Origin: an uncultured Desulfobacter sp.
GTDB lineage: Bacteria > Desulfobacterota > Desulfobacteria > Desulfobacterales > Desulfobacteraceae
Direction: 5' to 3'
Assembly: GCF_963666675.1 (NCBI RefSeq)
Contig: NZ_OY762929.1
Coordinates: 4,746,001 to 4,810,000 of the forward strand
Length of the DNA stretch: 64,000 nucleotides
Positions 61,506-64,000 of the stretch are shown here, one piece after another. The position numbers and the translations under genes are program-made. Numbering within the stretch: the first letter of the stretch is position 1; every line of letters begins with the position of its first letter. The notes beneath the pieces are model-generated. The model was not told where the DNA came from and made no database searches. It saw only the letters and a program-made list of their open reading frames with translations.

Positions 61506-62375
61506 TCAGCACTTTACAGGCCCGGTTTCCCAGGCCTGCTTCTCATCAAGAAACTTCTTTATAAACAGATGATTCAGAAGATGTCCGGATTTATGGGTGA
61601 TAATATGCCCCTGGATGGGCATCCCCAGAAGGGAAAAATCGCCAAGGCAATCCAGCAGCTTGTGCCGTACAAATTCATCCGGATACCGCAATCCCCCTTC
61701 ATTTAAAATTTTATCTTGATCAATCACAATGGCATTGTCAAGGCTTCCACCCTTACCGAGGCTGAATTTTTTCAGCATTTCAAGATCTTTAACGAACCCA
61801 AAGGTTCGGGCACTACAGATCTCCTGCTCAAAGTTATTGTCCGCCTTGTCATAAACAATTTTCTGCAGACCGATTAGCGGATGATCAAACTCAATGGTGC
61901 ACGAAATTTTAAAAGAAGGCGCAGGTTCCACCCGGACCCATTTATCTTCCTGGATGATTTCTATGGGTTCCTTCACGATAAAAAGCTGCCGGGGCATCTC
62001 CTGTTCCACCACACCCACGCGGGAAATCGCCCGGGTAAATTCCCTGGCCGATCCGTCCATAATGGGCATCTCATAATCATCCACCGCCACCAGGGCATTA
62101 TCAATGCCAAGGCCTACAAAACTTGCCATCAAGTGCTCGATGGTAGAAACAATGGCCCCATTGTGGCCGATGACCGTGGCAAGGCTGGTATCCACCACCA
62201 GTTTGAAAAGCGCCGGGATATCAGGAGTCCCGGGCAGATCAAGGCGCCGGAATTTAATCCCATGGTTTTCCTTGGCCGGCCGGATGGTCAAATTTGTCTT
62301 TTTGCCCGAATGAACGCCTGTCCCCGAAAGGGTCACCTTTTCGGCGATGGTCTGCTGATTATAGTAACTATTCAT
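61506..62375 (-). CDS. lpxC: UDP-3-O-acyl-N-acetylglucosamine deacetylase
   Basis: Zinc enzyme of the committed step of lipid A synthesis, 289 residues. The start at 62375 gives the usual N-terminus (QQTIAEKVTLSGTGVHSGKK); the frame to 62438 adds a non-homologous leader. Motifs: STIEHLMASFVGLGIDNA (Zn His), MDGSAREF, FVRHKLLDCLGDFSLLG (Zn His and Asp) and HKSGHLLNHLF (catalytic His). It shows the organism makes lipopolysaccharide. First gene of the leftward operon ending with coaD. Confidence 0.96.
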   Translation of the reverse strand: MNSYYNQQTIAEKVTLSGTGVHSGKKTNLTIRPAKENHGIKFRRLDLPGTPDIPALFKLVVDTSLATVIGHNGAIVSTIEHLMASFVGLGIDNALVAVDDYEMPIMDGSAREFTRAISRVGVVEQEMPRQLFIVKEPIEIIQEDKWVRVEPAPSFKISCTIEFDHPLIGLQKIVYDKADNNFEQEICSARTFGFVKDLEMLKKFSLGKGGSLDNAIVIDQDKILNEGGLRYPDEFVRHKLLDCLGDFSLLGMPIQGHIITHKSGHLLNHLFIKKFLDEKQAWETGPVKC

Positions 62376-62556
62376 TGTCCGTTCCAAATTGTCTGAATAC
62401 GATAAAACGTGGTATATATAGCTGATTTGAAAATACAAAGCAAAACAAATGAGAAAATTATTAGATTTGCGGACCTTTTTTGATAATTTAACATAATTTC
62501 AGTGGATTAAATTTCATTTTTTTCTCTTTTTTTCAATTTTTAAAACGGAACCTTTT

Positions 62557-64000
62557 ATGATAGCAAAAATGAAATCCTGTGCAGTCAACGGATTTGAAGC
62601 CATGATTGTGGATGTCGAAATAGACATCACACTGGGACTGCCGGTATTCAACATGGTGGGCCTTGCCGAGGCTGCCGTGCGGGAGAGCCGGGACCGGGTG
62701 CGGTCTGCCGTTCAGAACGCCGGATATACCTTCCCCATGGACAGAGTGGTGGTGAACCTGGCACCGGCGGATTTCAAAAAAGAGGGGACCGGCCTGGACC
62801 TGCCCGTGGCCTTGGGGATTCTTTGTGCCCAGGGGTTGTTTGAGGCATCCACCGCTGCATCCTGGCTCTTTGCCGGCGAGCTGTCCCTGGACGGATACCT
62901 GCGACCGATCAAAGCAGCCCTGCCCTTTGCCCTGGCCGCCCGGGACAATGGCTTCAAAGGCATCATCCTGCCCAAAGAGAACGGCGCCCAGGCTGCACTG
63001 GTCAAAGACATTGACGTCCTGGCCCCGGAGCATCTGGCCCAGGTGGTGGACTTTCTGGCAGGAAAGGCGGACCTTGCACCGCTGAAACCTGATCTTTCCA
63101 TGCTTTTGCAGACTGATGAAAGGGAACTGGAAAACGATTTTGCCAATGTCCGGGGCCAGACCCATGTCAAACGGGCCATGGAAGTGGCCGCAGCCGGCCA
63201 CCACCATATATTGCTCAATGGTCCGGCGGGATCCGGCAAAAGCTTAATGGCCAAATGCTTGCCGGGCATCATGCCGGAACCCTCCTTTGAAGAGGCCATG
63301 GAAATCGCCAAGGTCTATTCGGTGGCAGGCGTCTCCCGGGAACCCGGCCAGCCTTTGGGGGCGCGGCCATTCAGATCGCCCCATCATTCTATTTCCGATG
63401 CAGGGCTCGTGGGCGGCGGCACGGTGCCCAAACCCGGGGAAATCACATTGTCCCATAACGGGGTTTTGTTTCTGGATGAACTACCTGAATTCAGGCGAAG
63501 CGTGCTGGAGGTCCTGCGTCAGCCCATAGAAGAGGGGGTCATCACCCTGGCCCGGGCCAACGCCAAGGCCACCTATCCATGCCGGTTCATGCTGGCCGGT
63601 GCCATGAATCCATGCCCCTGCGGCAATCTTACCAATCCGGACAGGGAGTGCACCTGCACCCCGACAAAAATTGAACAGTATAAAAACAAAATCTCAGGTC
63701 CGCTCATGGACCGGATGGACATCCTTGTGGAAGTTCCCCGATTGTCCTTTAATGAAATGACAGCAGAGGGTCACCGGGAGGCATCCCAGTCCATCCGGAA
63801 ACGCGTGGAAAAGGCCCGGGAGATCCAGGTGCTTCGATTTGAGAACGCCGGGACGCCCTGTTTTTCCAATGCAGATATGGGCCCCAAACTGTTGCAGCAA
63901 TTCTGCCCCCTGGATGCCCGGAGCCGCCGGGTGGTTGAACAGGCCATGAAGCAGTTCAACCTCTCCGGCCGGGCCTATGCCTCCATATTAAAACTTGCCA
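62557..64000 (+). CDS. YifB/ComM-family Mg-chelatase-like AAA ATPase, 3' end cut
   Basis: The first 481 codons run from ATG at 62557 without a stop to the window edge. The N-terminal S5/Lon-protease-like domain (residues 1-165) has VEIDITLGLPVFNMVGLAEAAVRESRDRVRSA and NLAPADFKKEGTGLDLPVALGIL. The Mg-chelatase-type AAA domain follows: DFANVRGQTHVKRAMEVAAAG, Walker A LLNGPAGSGKSLMAK, FRSPHHSISDAGLVGGG, Walker B NGVLFLDELPEF and AMNPCPCGN. The C-terminal domain has begun (QQFCPLDARSRRVVEQAM). ComM is a branch-migration helicase used in natural transformation; YifB is the E. coli name. Divergent from lpxC. Confidence 0.93.
   Translation, partial: MIAKMKSCAVNGFEAMIVDVEIDITLGLPVFNMVGLAEAAVRESRDRVRSAVQNAGYTFPMDRVVVNLAPADFKKEGTGLDLPVALGILCAQGLFEASTAASWLFAGELSLDGYLRPIKAALPFALAARDNGFKGIILPKENGAQAALVKDIDVLAPEHLAQVVDFLAGKADLAPLKPDLSMLLQTDERELENDFANVRGQTHVKRAMEVAAAGHHHILLNGPAGSGKSLMAKCLPGIMPEPSFEEAMEIAKVYSVAGVSREPGQPLGARPFRSPHHSISDAGLVGGGTVPKPGEITLSHNGVLFLDELPEFRRSVLEVLRQPIEEGVITLARANAKATYPCRFMLAGAMNPCPCGNLTNPDRECTCTPTKIEQYKNKISGPLMDRMDILVEVPRLSFNEMTAEGHREASQSIRKRVEKAREIQVLRFENAGTPCFSNADMGPKLLQQFCPLDARSRRVVEQAMKQFNLSGRAYASILKLA

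Noticed and set aside
62533..63311. Minus-strand frames of about 200 residues
   Set aside because: They are antisense to the YifB/ComM gene, which has continuous family motifs and runs off the window without a stop.

Overview
The window looks like chromosome from a strictly anaerobic, Gram-negative member of the Desulfobacterota (Desulfobacteraceae-like). That is an inference from gene content: LpxC and four TonB-dependent outer-membrane receptors show a Gram-negative envelope, and the lpxC / DUF4390 / NtrY-like kinase / NtrX-like regulator / rsmD / coaD order, the HyuA-HDAC-EpmA neighbourhood and the many AraC and sensor-kinase genes fit that group. Base composition is moderate and there are no tRNA or rRNA genes. 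|| Layout. (1) 1-9.6 kb is a mobile-element zone: a 5'-truncated IS1634-like transposase, the stump of a secreted-protein gene beside it, a small EF-hand-like protein with a decayed second copy, and a Tn552/Tn5053-like transposon (serine resolvase, DDE transposase, AAA ATPase). Its ATPase gene is split by a complete IS66-family element with a perfect 8-bp target duplication. (2) 9.6-49.4 kb is an accessory uptake and sensing island. Its recurring module is a PchR-like AraC regulator, a TonB-dependent receptor and a SAM-dependent methyltransferase. Module 1 (9.6-19.7 kb) also carries a LolA-like protein, a beta-barrel protein, an RND/MMPL pump and two periplasmic proteins predicted to start with histidine after signal cleavage. 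Module 2 (23.2-30.9 kb) has two receptors, two AraC genes and an O-methyltransferase. Module 3 (42.8-47.2 kb) has one of each. Between them lie a ZinT-like protein, an IS110-family element, a MalT-like/BTAD regulator divergent from a tectonin-type propeller protein, and a three-gene signalling operon with a detached Cache lipoprotein. Two families of structured intergenic repeats (A and B) are scattered through the island. A small ParA-like ATPase with a one-helix partner and a sixth AraC gene close it. (3) 49.7-64 kb returns to ordinary chromosome: a cysteine-rich small protein, epmA, an HDAC-family deacylase, a hydantoinase/oxoprolinase, an enoyl-CoA hydratase-like protein, a LysR regulator, the coaD-rsmD-ntrX-ntrY-DUF4390-lpxC operon, and a yifB/comM gene running off the right edge. 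|| How it may work together. Receptors would import a chelated metal or metallophore, AraC proteins would sense it and switch on the adjacent receptor, the RND operon and His-start periplasmic proteins would handle the ligand or metal, and the methyltransferases, two of them small-molecule O-methyltransferase-like, may modify the ligand. The ligand is unknown; the metal link is an inference from receptor and regulator type, DUF4198 and ZinT-like proteins. The most unusual signals are the repeated receptor/regulator/methyltransferase modules, two hairpin repeat families whose copies show compensatory base changes, and an IS110 element with repeat-B-like motifs close to both ends of its probable span.
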